From the NCBI GenBank assembly GCA_020086605.1, contig JACBWW010000018.1, positions 12,183,252 to 12,247,251 of the forward strand: a DNA stretch of 64,000 nucleotides, in the 5' to 3' direction. Position 1 is the first letter of the stretch. Every line of letters starts with the position of its first letter. The position numbers were made by a program, and so were the translations under genes. Source of the DNA: Lanius collurio. Its lineage: Eukaryota > Chordata > Aves > Passeriformes > Laniidae. Below, piece by piece: positions 23,841 to 37,900 of the stretch. The notes under the pieces were generated by a model. That model was not told where the DNA came from, searched no databases, and was given only the letters and a program-made list of their open reading frames with translations.

Positions 23841-26800
23841 TTAGAGGTTCAGAGGAACACATTGTTCTGATAGGTATTCACTTTTATTCCATAATATGCT
23901 TTAAAAATACACACTGTACAAACCATTAAAAAAAAAAACTCCTATTAAAGTAAGTTTTGCCATAATAGAGCAGGGAAACCGCAGGAAGGGAACAAAGGGC
24001 TACCCAGCATGACACTTATGCTAGCAAACACCAATTCACACCTGTTAACTACTGTGAATAAAATCTTTGGAATCAGTTCCTCAAAAAAGTCAAAGAAAGA
24101 AAGAAAAACTGTTCACCATGAAAGAAAACGGGAACCTCAGGTGTGCTGCTGAAAGCTTACAGAGTCAGATCAGCATTTATAATCAGTGACTTCTGAGACT
24201 ACCTGAAGGAATGGAAGGAGAGGACTTGGCAGGTATACAAAGTATACACAAGCACAGAAGAATCCATCCTCGTAATTTTGAAGTGAAATGGAGGATAACC
24301 CCACCAGGTCCCGGCAAAGACACAATGTTCTGAACTAAAAGTTCAGCCAGAGCTTTGGTCCTGGGAGATAATTATAAGGCTGCCTGACCTAACTGACCCA
24401 GCTTAATGAAATGAGTATGTCTGAACTAAGGAGAAAAGAAAAATATGCAGTGAGCATCAAAATGGGGTTCCTGATCTGTCACTGCTATTCAGATTCTTAG
24501 GAAAAGAAACGTGTCATTGTCAAAGGCTTTTCCATTAATAGATGTCAGCCTTGGCAGCTACACACAACCAAGCAGAGCACAGAAATTCTGATCCCAGTCT
24601 ATCTCCACAAACATGGTGACGGTTGCCTGAAAATTATTACTAAAGACTGAAGTGACTGTATTCAGGACATCTGCTTAAGATGGGCGTCCAATCATTTGTG
24701 TTACTTGTCAATCTAAAATTCAATTACACATCCTTACCTTTGTGAGGACTTGGGCAACATTGCTTCAACATGAACAAGTGGGAAAAGTCTGTCCTCTCAT
24801 TATTAATAATAATATTTCATTATATGGAATAGAATGCTCTTGCAGAGAGACCTAAGATTACCAAAGAACCTATGGGCTTACATCTTATGTATTTAAAATC
24901 AGTCTTACATTAGCCTTGGTTCCAAAGTAAGCTTAAACTAGAAAAATTCAGCTGTGGAAATCTGGCTTGGTGAATCTTCTAGTGGCATTGCTGTCTCGCA
25001 CTGCATACCACTGAGAATGGATGATATGTCTTATATGCATTACCCAGCAATTCTTTGCTTGCCCTGTAACCCAAACCTCTTCATAGATGACACAGCATAA
25101 ATCCTGAGGTTGTATCCCATTTTCATTTATTTACACACACACATAGTCTCAAGGAATGCTTCAGCAGGCAAGAGCAAGGTACAGCACTTAATGTGCAAAT
25201 TCAGTTCAGCAGAACTCCAACTAAAGCAAGTCAGCCTCAAGGGCTTTTCTCTTAAACAGTGATTGTAAGTTCTCCACAAAAGGAAACTAGCTGAACTACA
25301 TTTTTCTGAACTTTAAAGAAAAAAAGTTCTGATTCTAAACTGAATGAGGGAGTAAATGAATGAGTAACTTCACTGAAAGCAGGAGTGGCCCTGGTCTATT
25401 CTAGGAGAGCTATAGAGAATCCAGACAACGAAGTCATGACAAGAAAATGTTCCCATTTTTTTTTTAACTCTTTTGTTGCAAGAACATTATCCATCCTAGT
25501 GGCTTTATTCTCAGCAGCAAACTTTTGACTGGTCTTTGAGGACTCTTAAATAACCTCCAGTATGGATGTAAAAAGGAAGCAAACCAGAACAATCAAATCT
25601 AAGGTTTACTTTTTACCATATTTTTGAGCTACCTTTTTGATTCTCAGGCTCCTGCCTTCAGCCTTTCCCAAGTCAGTTCCATTCCCATCTTTTTCTCCCT
25701 GGATGATTCCCTCACAGCAGGCAGAGAGGCACCACTTCCAGGCATCTCCTGCTGTGCATCAGTTGCTCCACTGTAGTCTTTTTCTTGAGGCTCCTTTGCA
25801 TGGATCAGTCTCCCCAGCTACTTTGGCCTCAATTTCCATGCTTCTGTGTCTTTTAGTGATTGGCTTCAGTGAAATCTCATTTGATTGGAAGCTGACCTGC
25901 TACCTATTCTGAATAATTTTAGGTTTAGTCTTGGGATCTGATTTGGGTTTGTGTTTTAAAAGTCTTTCCTTTCTTTCCTGGAGATTACTGAGCCTTTTCA
26001 AATCACTTTATGTGGTATAACATCACAAGGTGTTTTATTTTGCCAAAAAAAAAATCCAAAATAATTAGTATTTATCTCTTAAATTTCTCCTGTTTTCCTT
26101 GTTCTTTGAAACTATGACCATCTGGAAAATTATGGTGTTCCCATTCTGGTGTAGCAGAACCCTGATGAGAGACTCATGTAATCTTACAGACTTGGGTCCA
26201 GTCTTATGTTCAAATTGGAAACTCATGGCCCCAGCAAATAAATAAAAATTGCTGTGGAAAGCTCCTGGTCATTTCAGAACTTCTCTGCTACGCTTATCTA
26301 TAGATGACTTGGAGAACTGCAGATGAGTAAAGAAATGAAGTTCAGAGGAGACTTAGCAGGCTCACAGCTGTTTTGTACTGGACATTCTAGACTAGAAGAT
26401 CAGTCATGGATTAGTTCCAAGTCAGTTCCTTTAAAACTACGTAATTTTTAATCTTTGCCTCATCCAGCTGCTCATCCCCCCTGGCTATATCCACATGCTT
26501 TTCTCTTGTTCAGACCTTTGCTGGGGGGAGAAATAATTACACTTGAAGGTTCTTGGAAGAAAACTGGGATAATCTGGGACAGTAGAAGAGTAGAAGTCTC
26601 AATCTTAATGGGGACAAAAGAATTATTAGTCATTCATTTTTGACATGACCATGCAACAGAGGAGTGTATCCAGTATTGGTGGTGGAAACTGGATGGAGTT
26701 TTCCCACATACTTTGGATGTAGTGCACAGATTTGTTTCCCTAAGATATGGGTCCATCAACATCTCAACAAGTTCTTGGTGCTGCTGAGAGACAGAATTGC

Positions 26801-27810
26801 CCTGCTGTGTTTGACCTTGAGGTAATCAAGATTTTGGTGTAAGATCTAGCAGCATTGCCTGCTTTCATTTGCCAGGCCCCAATTCCTCCTAATATCCATG
26901 GAGAACATTCCTGTCTTACCCAACTCCCTTTATATGAGTCTGCTTAAACATATAAGGGCAGAATCATACAATGTTTCTAGGAAGGCTGCTCTTTCTTTGG
27001 CCTTCACAACATTTCTTTTGCGGGTGTTAATTTTTTTGGTCAGGAAGTAGAAAAAAACCTGGTTACTAAATTGTATAAAATAAATGAATTGGAACAACTA
27101 AGATAAAGTTATTTAAGAAAGAATAAAAAAATATCTTCAAGAACAAATTCAAAAATATTTCTTTCCTGACGAAATGTCTGAGAAAAATGCCAGTATTTCC
27201 TTTTTGTACTGGAAGATTCAAAAGACAAATATAACCATAATAAACTTTGATAGTATACACAGCAAAGCTGAATATCCTGCTTCATTTTCTCTATTAATGG
27301 TATCTTGCAATATTAATTTATGAAAGAGAGAAAATTAAATATTTATTTATTAGTAGATTACTCAAATGATTTATAATCTCAGAGGTCCTTGTAAGTACTG
27401 ATGAAAATTTTTCAATTCATTTCACTGGGCACAACAACATAAAATGACACAAAGTGCTTCTCTTGTTTACTTATTCTTCTCACCAAGTTATGCAATCTCT
27501 TCATTTTGCCACTAGATATATCTCCTTTATTTTTGTCCTTAGGATTCTTCTACATAATTTCAATATGCTTGTCTGAGGGAAAAAAGGGAAAAAATATCGA
27601 TATTCAGCTCAAATTTCTAAAATATGTTATGCTTACATCTCTTGCCTTTCACATTAAAGAGTATGGGTTTTTGGAAATTTTTTTCAGCAAGGTCTCAAAA
27701 AGAAGACCTTCCAGGCTCAAGGACTAAAGACAAGACACCCTCACAGTGCAAAGATTCAGCTGAAAATTTTATTCAGGACTGGAAGTGGAGCTGGCAGATT
27801 GATTTAAATT
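23841..27810. other. Unique non-coding DNA, no gene
   Basis: No exon, RNA gene or clear repeat. The best open frame is 91 codons at 25637-25912 plus, with no family resemblance. Confidence 0.5.
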
Positions 27811-27824
27811 AGGCAGGCCTGCCT
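27811..27824. repeat. Perfect 14-bp palindrome
   Basis: AGGCAGGCCTGCCT equals its own reverse complement, with no spacer. It is much more GC-rich than its surroundings. A dimeric factor site is possible but no known motif was recognised. Confidence 0.9.
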
Positions 27825-28504
27825 CTGTATTGGGAAGTCTATGCTTGCATATCCATTTTTTTTTACGCCAGTGCTTCTTTTGGATTCTTAGATAAAAGAG
27901 AATAAAGTGGGCATTCTCCACTTGATGCAATTTCACTATACAGTGATTCCCATCAATGCATAATTAAAAGTGGATTTCCTTTTCCCTGAGATGGGGGAGG
28001 GTGTGCATAAACCTGGTTGATGTGAAGTGAACAAAGAGAACTTTCATGAGTTCTCCTGCAAACAGTCTATCAGTTACAATTCCTAGTGTTCACACTGCTG
28101 CACTGTTCAAAAGGAGCTCTAAAAAAAAAGTCAAGCAGGGGGTCCAAGAAGAATTCAACCCGCATGCCAACTAAGGGAAAGAAAGAGAAGGCAGGAAAAA
28201 AAACCTAGCTTTTGTTGTAAAAAGAACTAATGAAGCTGCTCTTAGAACTGTCCACGGTGACACAACAAGCCTGTGCACCCACACACATTGTGAGAATGCC
28301 AGTCACCCACAGTAATGAGAAAAGGAAACACTGTGGGCAAAGGAAATATATGAATACATTGCTTTTATGGTTTAACTGTAGGAAATCACAACGCTGGCCC
28401 ACAATATCTTGTGCCAACTGTCGAAAGTGGTAAAGTAATACATAAGGTTGTCTACTTATATTTTTCTTACAGACAAGATGGACTGGTGGGGGGTAAAATC
28501 CCAT

Positions 28505-28545
28505 TATCATTATAAATTGCTAATTAAATAATTATCAATTAGATG
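28505..28545. promoter_or_regulatory. Cluster of TAAT/ATTA cores
   Basis: Within about 40 bp the strings GCTAATTAAAT, AATTATC and CAATTAG give several overlapping homeodomain-type cores. This could simply reflect AT-rich composition. Confidence 0.25.
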
Positions 28546-30503
28546 GGCAGACAGAACTCATTCCAATGAATTCCTTAGAGGGCTTTCAGTAAAGAAAAAC
28601 AGTAATTTTGATTATTTTTTTTATCCATACTTCCTGCCTAGGGGCTCTAAATAGAGATGATATATGGTATATCCCATGTTAGACTTTCACACAGTATATC
28701 TTGTGTTAGAGCTCAGGGACAAACACTGAACTTTGGTGCATATATAGATCTTTTTTCAGTTTTTCAGATAAATGGCCTTAATTTCATGATATTAATTAGA
28801 TACCCAGGGTTATTTCCTAAGGAATAAAAAGAACACTTTCCAGACTTTTACATGGCTTTAAGAAATCACTTTTTCCCAAGTAACTGATAGTATTTTCTAA
28901 TATGTCGTTGCATTTTCTTTCACCTTTTTTTGCAAAATCCAGAATTTTCCTTGAAATAAAATATTAAAATATGTAATACAATTATGTATACAGACGTTAG
29001 GCAGGAATGAACATAACACAAGAAGTATTTTTAATGAACTTTGCTTTGTTCATTAACACCAAAACCAATGCAAAATTAAATCCTTTGCTTGCAGGTTTTA
29101 GCTGTCAAGATTTCAGATCAGAGCTTTGGGCAAAATCAAAGTTGCAGCAGTACTGAGCAACAGAAATGATCCTGTCCCATCCTGTACCCCTTACTCATGT
29201 AAATAATTTTTCTGAGGAGAAGGGTCCCTCTGGCCCCTTTAAAAAACTTATTCAGCTATAATCAGTCATTACTCACATGTGCACAGAGTGGTTTCACCCA
29301 CACTTTTCTTGTCCTAAATCAGTTTTGCATGATAATTATAAGCTATAATGATTTGCAAGTGCTGTTTAAGAAGAGTCACATTAATGTTTGTGACAGAGTT
29401 TTCGTTGCCAGCAAACATCAACAAAAAGTGAGGAACGGAAATGGTAACATGAAAGATGGACTTTTAATTCCAAAGCTAGGAACATTTAAATATGAATGGG
29501 GCTTGCTGCCGTCCTCTATCTTTTGTCAGGAAATATGAAGCTCTGGAAGCCCTTTTGTTGCCTTCTTTGTTAACTGTATGAGGCTGAAAGGAGTTATATG
29601 GCTTGTTTCATTTTCAAACCCTGTCACAATGAGGGTCTCAAAAATGAATGCTGATAAATACATGAAAATGCTGAAGAGTTCATAAAGGATAGAAAACTTT
29701 CTTTTTCATAATCATCTGTCATCAGATGACTTACCAGGGACAATCATAATGAAATACAAACAGCAAGGAAAAATTTTTAAGGTTTAGAAAGGGGAACAGA
29801 GTTGTTGAATAAAATTAAAATAACATGATAGAAAGATATTTGAGAACAAGATTGAGAGATATGTTTAGCAATATGCAATCTTCTGCCTTCCTATTTTGCT
29901 GTTTTCCCTGTTAGTGTCTGGGGGATCATGGAATCCCAAGGTAAGTTACTCACAGTGATGTTCTCTAATGTGATTTACTTTGAGGAATACTTAATGGAGG
30001 AAGGTGCCCACTACATTTAGTTATTGAGTTTTTGTTCATGGTTCAGGATTGATCCACTTGAGTCTTTCAGCAGGGAGTAGTTTTCCAGTGTGGCACAGCG
30101 TGACTCCAAATCAATAAGGTTAATAGATGTGGTGGCCACACAGTCAGAGGTGATGTGCCTGGCATTTTCCATGCCAATGAAGAAAATTTCTGATGACGAG
30201 ATGTCATTTTTGTGCCGGCAGTAATGTCACCCTGATTACCTAGAGCACATAGCCAGTTAGTAAGTTAGCAAGACTGTAAATGGCCCATTAATCTGAATTA
30301 TCTTTACAGGAACTGCTTAAAAAAATTTTGCTTGCACCCAAATTACTGGCGCCTCTATGATTCTTGAAATGCCAACAGCATACTTGCTATATAAAAACAA
30401 TATTGCTGTGTAAGAGTGACTAAATGGGAATTGCTAGCCTGAGACTTCACTCTATATTTTTAAACTCTCAACAGCACACTATAAAATGTACAATGCCAGC
30501 CTT
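28546..30503. other. Unique non-coding DNA, no gene
   Basis: No recognisable feature apart from a 7-bp-arm, 4-nt-loop inverted repeat at 29712-29729 (TCATCTG/CAGATGA). Confidence 0.5.
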
Positions 30504-30519
30504 AAAAAAAAAAAAAAAA
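30504..30519. repeat. Poly-A tract, 16 bases
   Basis: Uninterrupted run of 16 A. No retroposon body was recognised upstream. Confidence 0.95.
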
Positions 30520-31023
30520 GTTGCATGTTGTTTTAAAAAATAAACACATGAGCAAAGACGAAAAAAATGTAATGCAAGATACCACTGGAAAAAAGTAATA
30601 CTGTGGATGACAAATCTAGTGATATAATGAGAATGTGATACGTTGGTGTTCCTGCAGTTCTAATTTTCTCTGACTTTTTAAAATATGCAAACTCTTAACA
30701 GTGCCTCCCAGATCATTAATGGGTACACATTCCCAGATGGCCTGCATTGTGAACAAAGTGTTGGACCGGACTGGAAAGAGAAATCTGTTTAATATTCCAA
30801 TATCTAAATGTCAGGAAGGTGTAATTCAGAGTGCCGCTGAAAGATGAGCTGAACAGAATACAATTTATGGTGACTTTAGTTAACAAATGGCATTAAGGGA
30901 AGAATTTCCATAATTAAATCATTAACTAATATGAAATATTGATTTCCTCTCTGATGTTGCTGTATTATCACTTGTCAGACTTGCAGATAAGCGAAGAGCA
31001 CTCAGTGTAGTCCCTACCAGGAA

Positions 31024-31145
31024 CAACAATAATTTGCATTATGATAACACTGTCGAGCACTATCAAGCACAGAAAACAGAGCAAGGTGCCATGTGTGCCA
31101 AGCTATCCTTGTTCCAAAGAGCCCCAAAGAGCTCATAGATAACAC
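31024..31145 (+). repeat. Possible ancient SINE-like repeat
   Basis: The strings 'aatttgcattatgataacactg', 'gagcactatcaagcac', 'gtgccatgtgtgccaag' and 'ccaaagagctcatag' occur in the order expected for an old amniote repeat whose 3' part reads 'ccccaaagagctta'. The recall is approximate and each block is diverged. The 124-codon open frame at 31093-31467 begins inside this repeat and is not called as a gene. Confidence 0.35.
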
Positions 31146-31647
31146 TTTGATGAAAAATAATAGGATGGTTGTAAGGGATGTCTGTGCAGACAGACTGGAT
31201 AAAATGATGATCTTTACTGGGAAGCTGCTCCCACAGTGGCTTCCTCAAGCTCTCTACTGTGTGATAACTGATTCAGAGCTTCTCCTGCCCATCTCTACAA
31301 GGCTTCTAGACAGCTGCTTATCTGAAGAGATAAATTCTATTGCAGTTAATATCAAGAACTTCAATTTTCTAACCATGAAATATCAGGAGTTTCTTGGCTG
31401 CTCTTTATATATTCCTGTTTCCCAAGGGAAGTTGAGTACGTACCGTGGAAGCAGTACGGCACATTAAATAACGATTTTACTTATATTCCATTATGCTCAT
31501 TAAACATGTTAAACAGTGGAACATATTAAGTTAACTTGAAAATGCAGAAGGACTAGAAGAGGCAAGATTAAAAAAAATTTACACTGAAAAGATCCTCCTT
31601 AATTGAGTTGTAATCAGTTAGTATTGATCATTAGTCCTTTTATCAGC

Positions 31648-31683
31648 ATGATGAAGATAATGATGATAATGATGACGATGATG
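31648..31683. repeat. (GAT)n microsatellite
   Basis: Twelve three-base units, mostly ATG/GAT with a few substitutions (GAA, GAC, AAT-type changes). Imperfect repeats such as this are usually less length-variable than pure ones. Confidence 0.9.
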
Positions 31684-34600
31684 CAATGTGCAGCACTTGC
31701 ATCATAAAGAGAGGATGGAAAATTGTTTAAATATTTGATGATAATTCTTTCTTGAAGGTGATACAGACTGCACAACCTTGTATATTACTCTCAAATTCAT
31801 GACAAAGCTTGAAAAGAAGGTGAATAAGCAGTTTTTAAAAATATACCTTCCTTGACCTCATTTAAAGAAATGGTCCACTCCTTACTAGAATGGAAAGAGA
31901 CTATATTTTTAAGAAATGCTTTCAAAATAATATTCTTTTCTACCTCAGTCTTTCAGCAGGAAAGCAGTTCTTTTGCCAGTCAAACATTCAAAAATCATGT
32001 CTCATTTGAATAAATTAACATATTTTGTGGCAAAAATTAATTCCAAGGAAGGAACAATAAATACGAAAGCAATTTAAATTGTGTATTTTACAGGGGAGGG
32101 GGGGGAAAGAGAACCCAACATTGTCATGCATATGACAGCTCAGCTAATTTGATGGGCTTTGATGTTAATTTAGGGTTTACTTTAATTTCAAAACATATTT
32201 TTTCACTTAATAAGGGAAACAAAAGAAACTTTCAACCAGTTTGTTATCTGGGAATGTTTTGGCTTCTCAAATGTGAGAACATGATTGTTTTTATTTCCAG
32301 GAGGAGATAATAACACTGAAGCAATAAAAAAGAGTCAAGGCAGCTTGCACAGCACAGGAAGTTCACAGCCAGAGACTTAATTTCCCACACAATGTACTGT
32401 GCAATGGGCCCATTAACATAGATGAATAGGCTCTTTAAAGGTTTTTTTTTTTCCAGATATGCAGCTGCCGCTGAATGGTGCTATGTTAATAAGGTACTCA
32501 CTTGCCTATTCTTCAGGTACTCTGGCATTCTCTACCTAGGTAATCTCCATATAGGAAAAGCTATTAGGGGTTGTATCTCCTACCACACCTTCAATTATTT
32601 TAACACCTGCACTGATAATCCAGGCAAGGTAAACTGGTAGGGGGCCAAGGGTCTACGTCCATCCTCTTCTCCCCCCAGAAGTCACATCTCAGGGGGAGGG
32701 GCTGAAGGAGAGGGGGAAAGGAAAAAAAGTAAAGTCACTTTTATTACACATCAGTGGGAACATTCTGAAAAAGCTTTCATGCCTAGGAAATTGTTATTTC
32801 TTCAAACAACTGACAGCCTGCAGAGGAAACTCTAATGGAAATCCAGCTCATGCATTGTTATGCATGGCCCTCATGTAGATACATGGGGGTGGATTAAGTT
32901 AGCTTCCAAAGGGTCTATTGTGTGCAGCATTAATTTGCAGTGCTCTTGATATTTGAGTTTGACGGTTTTACAACCTTTGTGTTTACTTAGATGCACTATA
33001 TCCTACATTTGTTTATTTCCTTCCACAATCTCTTATTACCCAGTAAATGTTACATTTATCTTTATTAACTTTCAATATGTTGCTGCAAGTTACAGAGAAG
33101 GAAATAATTACAATCTCCTTCAGATGTATTAGTTTTAGAGAAGAGTTTTGGCTTTACTTTTTTTTCTTCCTGGTCAGTTCTGACTTTTCCATCTGTTAAA
33201 AGAGTGGCCTTCTTTATTATAACAGTGGAGTAATAGAATGGAAATTGTATAATTTATTAATATTATATGAATATCAGCCTATAACAAAAAATATTTCCCT
33301 TATCATATATAATAAATAATAAATAGGCAAGCCAACCAATAATCTTCTAAGAGAATCTGACATGGGTGCAATTGCCTCTTACTACACAGACATATAAGAA
33401 GAAAAAAAAATGCACATATCATTCTTCATCATCACAACCTTTCCACTGTTTTCTCAGTATCCATTACAAATTTGTCGCTATAACCTATGGATCTTCCTTT
33501 CCCAATATTAAAAGGCAAAATACAAACAAGTCTTCCCCTGCTACTTTAGCTTGTTTCCTTACTTTTCTGTAGAGATTAATATACAATGCAAACAGGCAGT
33601 TTTGTAAGTTCAACTTTTCAGTGAGGTTTATATTGAGAAGTTGTTAATGGATTTTTATTTGAACATATCAGGATATCTAGAAGTTTTAGTTTTTCAACAC
33701 TGAACTAAGAGCTCAAAGTAACTTGTACATTCAAAGGAAGCTATGATCCTAATCTGAACTAAAGGGCTCAATTGAATAAAAATAGCTTATGCTCGAGTAA
33801 CTCAAGTTATGTGTGGCTGCTTCCCCTCCCCCTTTATATGGAAGTCAGTCAGTTAGGCATTTTTGTATTTTAGTGACACAAAAGAGTTTCTTGTGGAAAG
33901 AAATAAATGCCTGACTTACAGTAATTAGGGTCTAAGTAGTATCAGGTGCACAGTTTACTCTGAAAAAAAACCCCAACACTGAGGGAAGACCTCTTAAAAC
34001 TGCAGAAAGTTTTGAATTCAGGTTTTGATGCTACATAATGGATAAGAGAAAAGAAATTACCTTCTTTAGGGCTCAGACATTCACTCATTAGGGCACAACA
34101 GCAAAACCAGCTGCCTCTGGACCTGCCTGCTTGTTAGGATGGGGGCGACTATTTGTAACCTGTCCCAGACTGAGCAAGAACTGCCAAACAAATGACAGAA
34201 AGACAGCAAACACAGATGTTGGAGAAGTGAAGATCTTAATCCAACTTTTTGGACTCGGGATCTTTTCTAATGTCCTAGGAAATTGTAACAGCAGGGATAG
34301 AAGGAATTTCATTTCACAGATCTGTTTGAAGTGCTGTGGTACTACTGGCATTGTATAAAACAATAGCACAGCTTCCTCTAGAATGCGATAAAAAGTACAT
34401 GAAATCATGGCTGGTCCAGAGAATACAGATCTGGTGCTTCTGTTCTCCTTGTTTTATAACACAAGGACAAGAAGTGATAATAGATGCAAATTCAAAACCA
34501 ATAAAAAGGGAACCCTTTTTTTTCCCTCACTTAGGATGTTTGGGCTGTCAATATGCAATATCGTATTATTTCACCAAAGTCAGGTTAAATCCAACAGAAT

Positions 34601-34881
34601 AGACAGAAATCTGATGCTTGTATTCTACAAGGATCTCCATCATTCAATAGTTTGAATTATTGGAACATAAGAGACCTGGGTCTAAAGCAGCGTAGTCTTC
34701 ATTTGCTATCACAAAATTCTGTGTCTTCAACTGAATATTTAGACCTTGGCTCCTGCCAGAGATATGGTGCTGCAATATATAGACTACTTCCTTGATACAA
34801 TAAAACAATTCTCACCTTGGGTTAGATTCAGAGATTTTTTTTTTTAAATGAAACTGCAAGAACTAGAAATAAGGAAGTATT
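31684..34881. other. Unique non-coding DNA, no gene
   Basis: Contains a splice-like segment at 32441-32495 (described under findings), G-rich runs at 32093-32105 and 32692-32716, and otherwise AT-rich unique DNA. Open frames stay at or below 106 codons and show no family resemblance. Confidence 0.5.
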
Positions 34882-34900
34882 TGTGTGTGTGTGTGGGTGT
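34882..34900. repeat. Short (TG)n microsatellite
   Basis: About seven TG units followed by a GGGTG interruption. Confidence 0.85.
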
Positions 34901-37900
34901 TCCCTCTTTTCCTTTGGTTGTTTGTGTATGGTGTGTTTTTCTGTTATATTTTTTTTAATTTTTATTTTAAGATACATAATTCCAAAGATTTTCCAAAACA
35001 GAGCGAAGAACTGAGTAAATATCATATAGCCTATTTTGCTCTTATGAAAGCTGGTAAGGGTCTTGTGGTCAGGTATACTTCTCTAGCTGTTTATTTAATA
35101 TATGAGGTATGAGCACACAACTTATTGCATGTTCATTCACTGTAGTTTTGTACATCCTCCACCTATTCCATGAGAGGAGTCATATACAAAGAATGCATCA
35201 TACTCCTTCGTTTTTTATCTGTGCCTCCTTTAAGCAATCATTCCAAGGAACATGTGCCCTGAAATTTGGTAATGAATGCTCAGTGTATTGAGGAAGGGTC
35301 TGATTAACCTTTGGTTTCAGAATGCACACAGTACTTTGACTCGGTCTCCACCAAGCCTTTGACGAGCCAAGGAAGGAAATCTGCTGCAGTGCTCACAGTA
35401 ACTCAGATATTCACAGCCCTCAGTGCATCATGGAGAGGTGCAGGCCAGACCAGAGCAATGCTTTCTCATTACTGGAACCTTCCAAGTAGGTATGGAACTG
35501 TCTGCATCTCCACTTTCCCATCTCTTTGGAGCCAATCAGCAGTAAGCAAAATGAAAAGCTTTTACCGTTTTGTGCACCTTTTAAACACAAGAAGCTGTCT
35601 ATCTCATAATCTCCTTCTGACTCATACAATATTGAATATTGAATGAAAATCTGGAGTTACCTGTGGTAGTGAGGGGATGAAAGTCAACAGTTTCCTGTTC
35701 AGGAAATGAGCAGCTACCAAGAATCTTCAGGGCAAGTTATCCTTCCAGGGTCTCTGAACATGATCAGTTGACCTGGGGAAACCAGGAGGAGTGGTTAAAG
35801 GAACTGTACTGTATGGTGGAAGAAAATGAAGATGAAGATAAATTAAGCTAGACAATTTGTACATCTGAGATAGTGAAAGACACTCTTCAAAGGGAAATAA
35901 CAATTGGAAAGACGTTAGTCAAATGGAAGAAAAAGTTTAATGAGAAACATTGTAAGGAAAAAGTAAAGAGAAGGAAACAGAGAAAATCAGATCTCAAAGT
36001 AGTGGAAACAATTGCAGAATAGTAAATAACGGTGCAAAGTAAAGCACAAATTGTGGGAAAATGGTGCATGGGTGACAATGAAAAGTGAATGGAGGGCAAT
36101 AAAAGGGTGCCTGCCTCATTCGGATACTGATACTCTGTCAAAAAAAAAATAGGAAAAAAACAAACTAATTTTTTTAGGCTTACATGAGCTATAAAATCGT
36201 GTAATTTTCTCTCTGATTACTACCTTCTATGTTCATATACCCACTGCTCAGGGTCCTGAACACCTTGTTAAGCAGGAGACATCATCATGGAAGGCTGTCA
36301 GACATGGTCCCACTGAGCACAAGCCTCTACTGAGTGCATGTGCTGCAGTCACAACATTTGCAGACTGGGCTCCTTGAGATTCCACCCAAAAACCCCAAAG
36401 CAAAATAACAGCAACAACAGCCAAGCAAGGGGAATGCTGGAAATGACTGTCAGCAAGGACACCAACCAAGGCTGACTCAGTTCTGTTTTGGGGTCTGCAT
36501 ATTACAACACACCCATAGAAAGGACCAGGGTCTTTTCCCCTTTCTTTTCCCTGCATGCCTGGCATATCCACCTCTAGGCTTAACTTTTGTCCTGCCTTCT
36601 CGAAGCTTTAGAACAACATGCTCTGAAGCACAACATTTTTTTATCAGTCAGATGGGAAAGAGATGGGACCAGATTCCCTTATTACTTTTAATGGCCTTTC
36701 CTGTACTCTGCAGAGCCCTGCACTGCTCCATGAGGCGTGGGCTGTCACGAGGCTCATGTTCTATAGCAGGGGACTGGAAAACCACTCCTATTTTGGATTA
36801 TTTATTGATTGTTTAATGCAAAGCTGTCTTTTTAGATAATGTTGAAGCTAATCAACTATCAAACTACATGTGTTTTTAAAATTTTTAAATAGAAAATATT
36901 TTCTAGTGTTTTACAAGGTAAAAATGCATCTCAGATTTGGAGCACTAGCAGGTTTTGGGATATATTTTGATAGGAAAACTCAATAAGTCACTGCTAATTT
37001 TTGCTTTCCAAAAATTTAATGTCTGTGAGTGCAAAATGGACCTGTGCTTCTTTCCAGTCTTGACTGCCTCCACACACAGGCCAGGAGAGTAACCTTCAGA
37101 TGAAAGCTCATTTCCCTATCACTTTGCTTCATATAATGGAATATTGACCCCAATTAGCCTTGGTTTGTAATTGTACCTGACACAGCAAAGGCCCCTGGTG
37201 AGGGACAGTCCCAGCACGATGCACTTTAAAATGCAATATGGGGAAAAATCATACAAAATCCTTGCATAGGAAGAGGAAACCTAGATAACTCATTTTCTTC
37301 TCTTCCAAAGAGTACTTTAATAATTTAATTTCTTGGGAACTAATGAAAATGACAAGACCATGGGGTGAGTTTTTCACTTTATTCCTCTGTAAATACAGAC
37401 TCAGTCATTAACATGAGAAGGAACAGAGTGATCCCAGCAATCTGCCTCTTTAACACTGGAGTCTCTATCTATCTCTCTGCTGCTCCTGGAGGCGGCTCTT
37501 AACAGCGACCTCCAGGATGATGTGGCTCGGAGACAACCAGCCTCATTGCTGAGCACTGTGATTTTTTTTCAGCAACCAGGCAGCTTGTTTAAACCACCAC
37601 AGAGCAGGGGCAGAGCCCGCAAGAAGCTGGGGTAATCATTTTTACATTAACTATCTGGCAAAGATGTGGGCTGCAGACAGGGAGAAGGAATACAGAGGGA
37701 GGGAGGAGCTGCAGAAAATGACAGTGAAAAAGGAAGAAACAGTCTTTTAAAAGAAATCCAGTGGTCCTTGATAAGGTATGACACTGCAGGAAGACTGAAG
37801 GCAGAGAAGGGAAGGCAGAAAGGCTGCACATCTGCATTCTGCACATTTAGTTCTAGCATACTCTTTTGCCTTTTTTCTTTTTTGTTGTTTTTCAGGCCAG

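Noticed and set aside
31093..31467. 124-codon plus-strand frame
   Set aside because: Begins inside a probable ancient repeat and shows no family resemblance.
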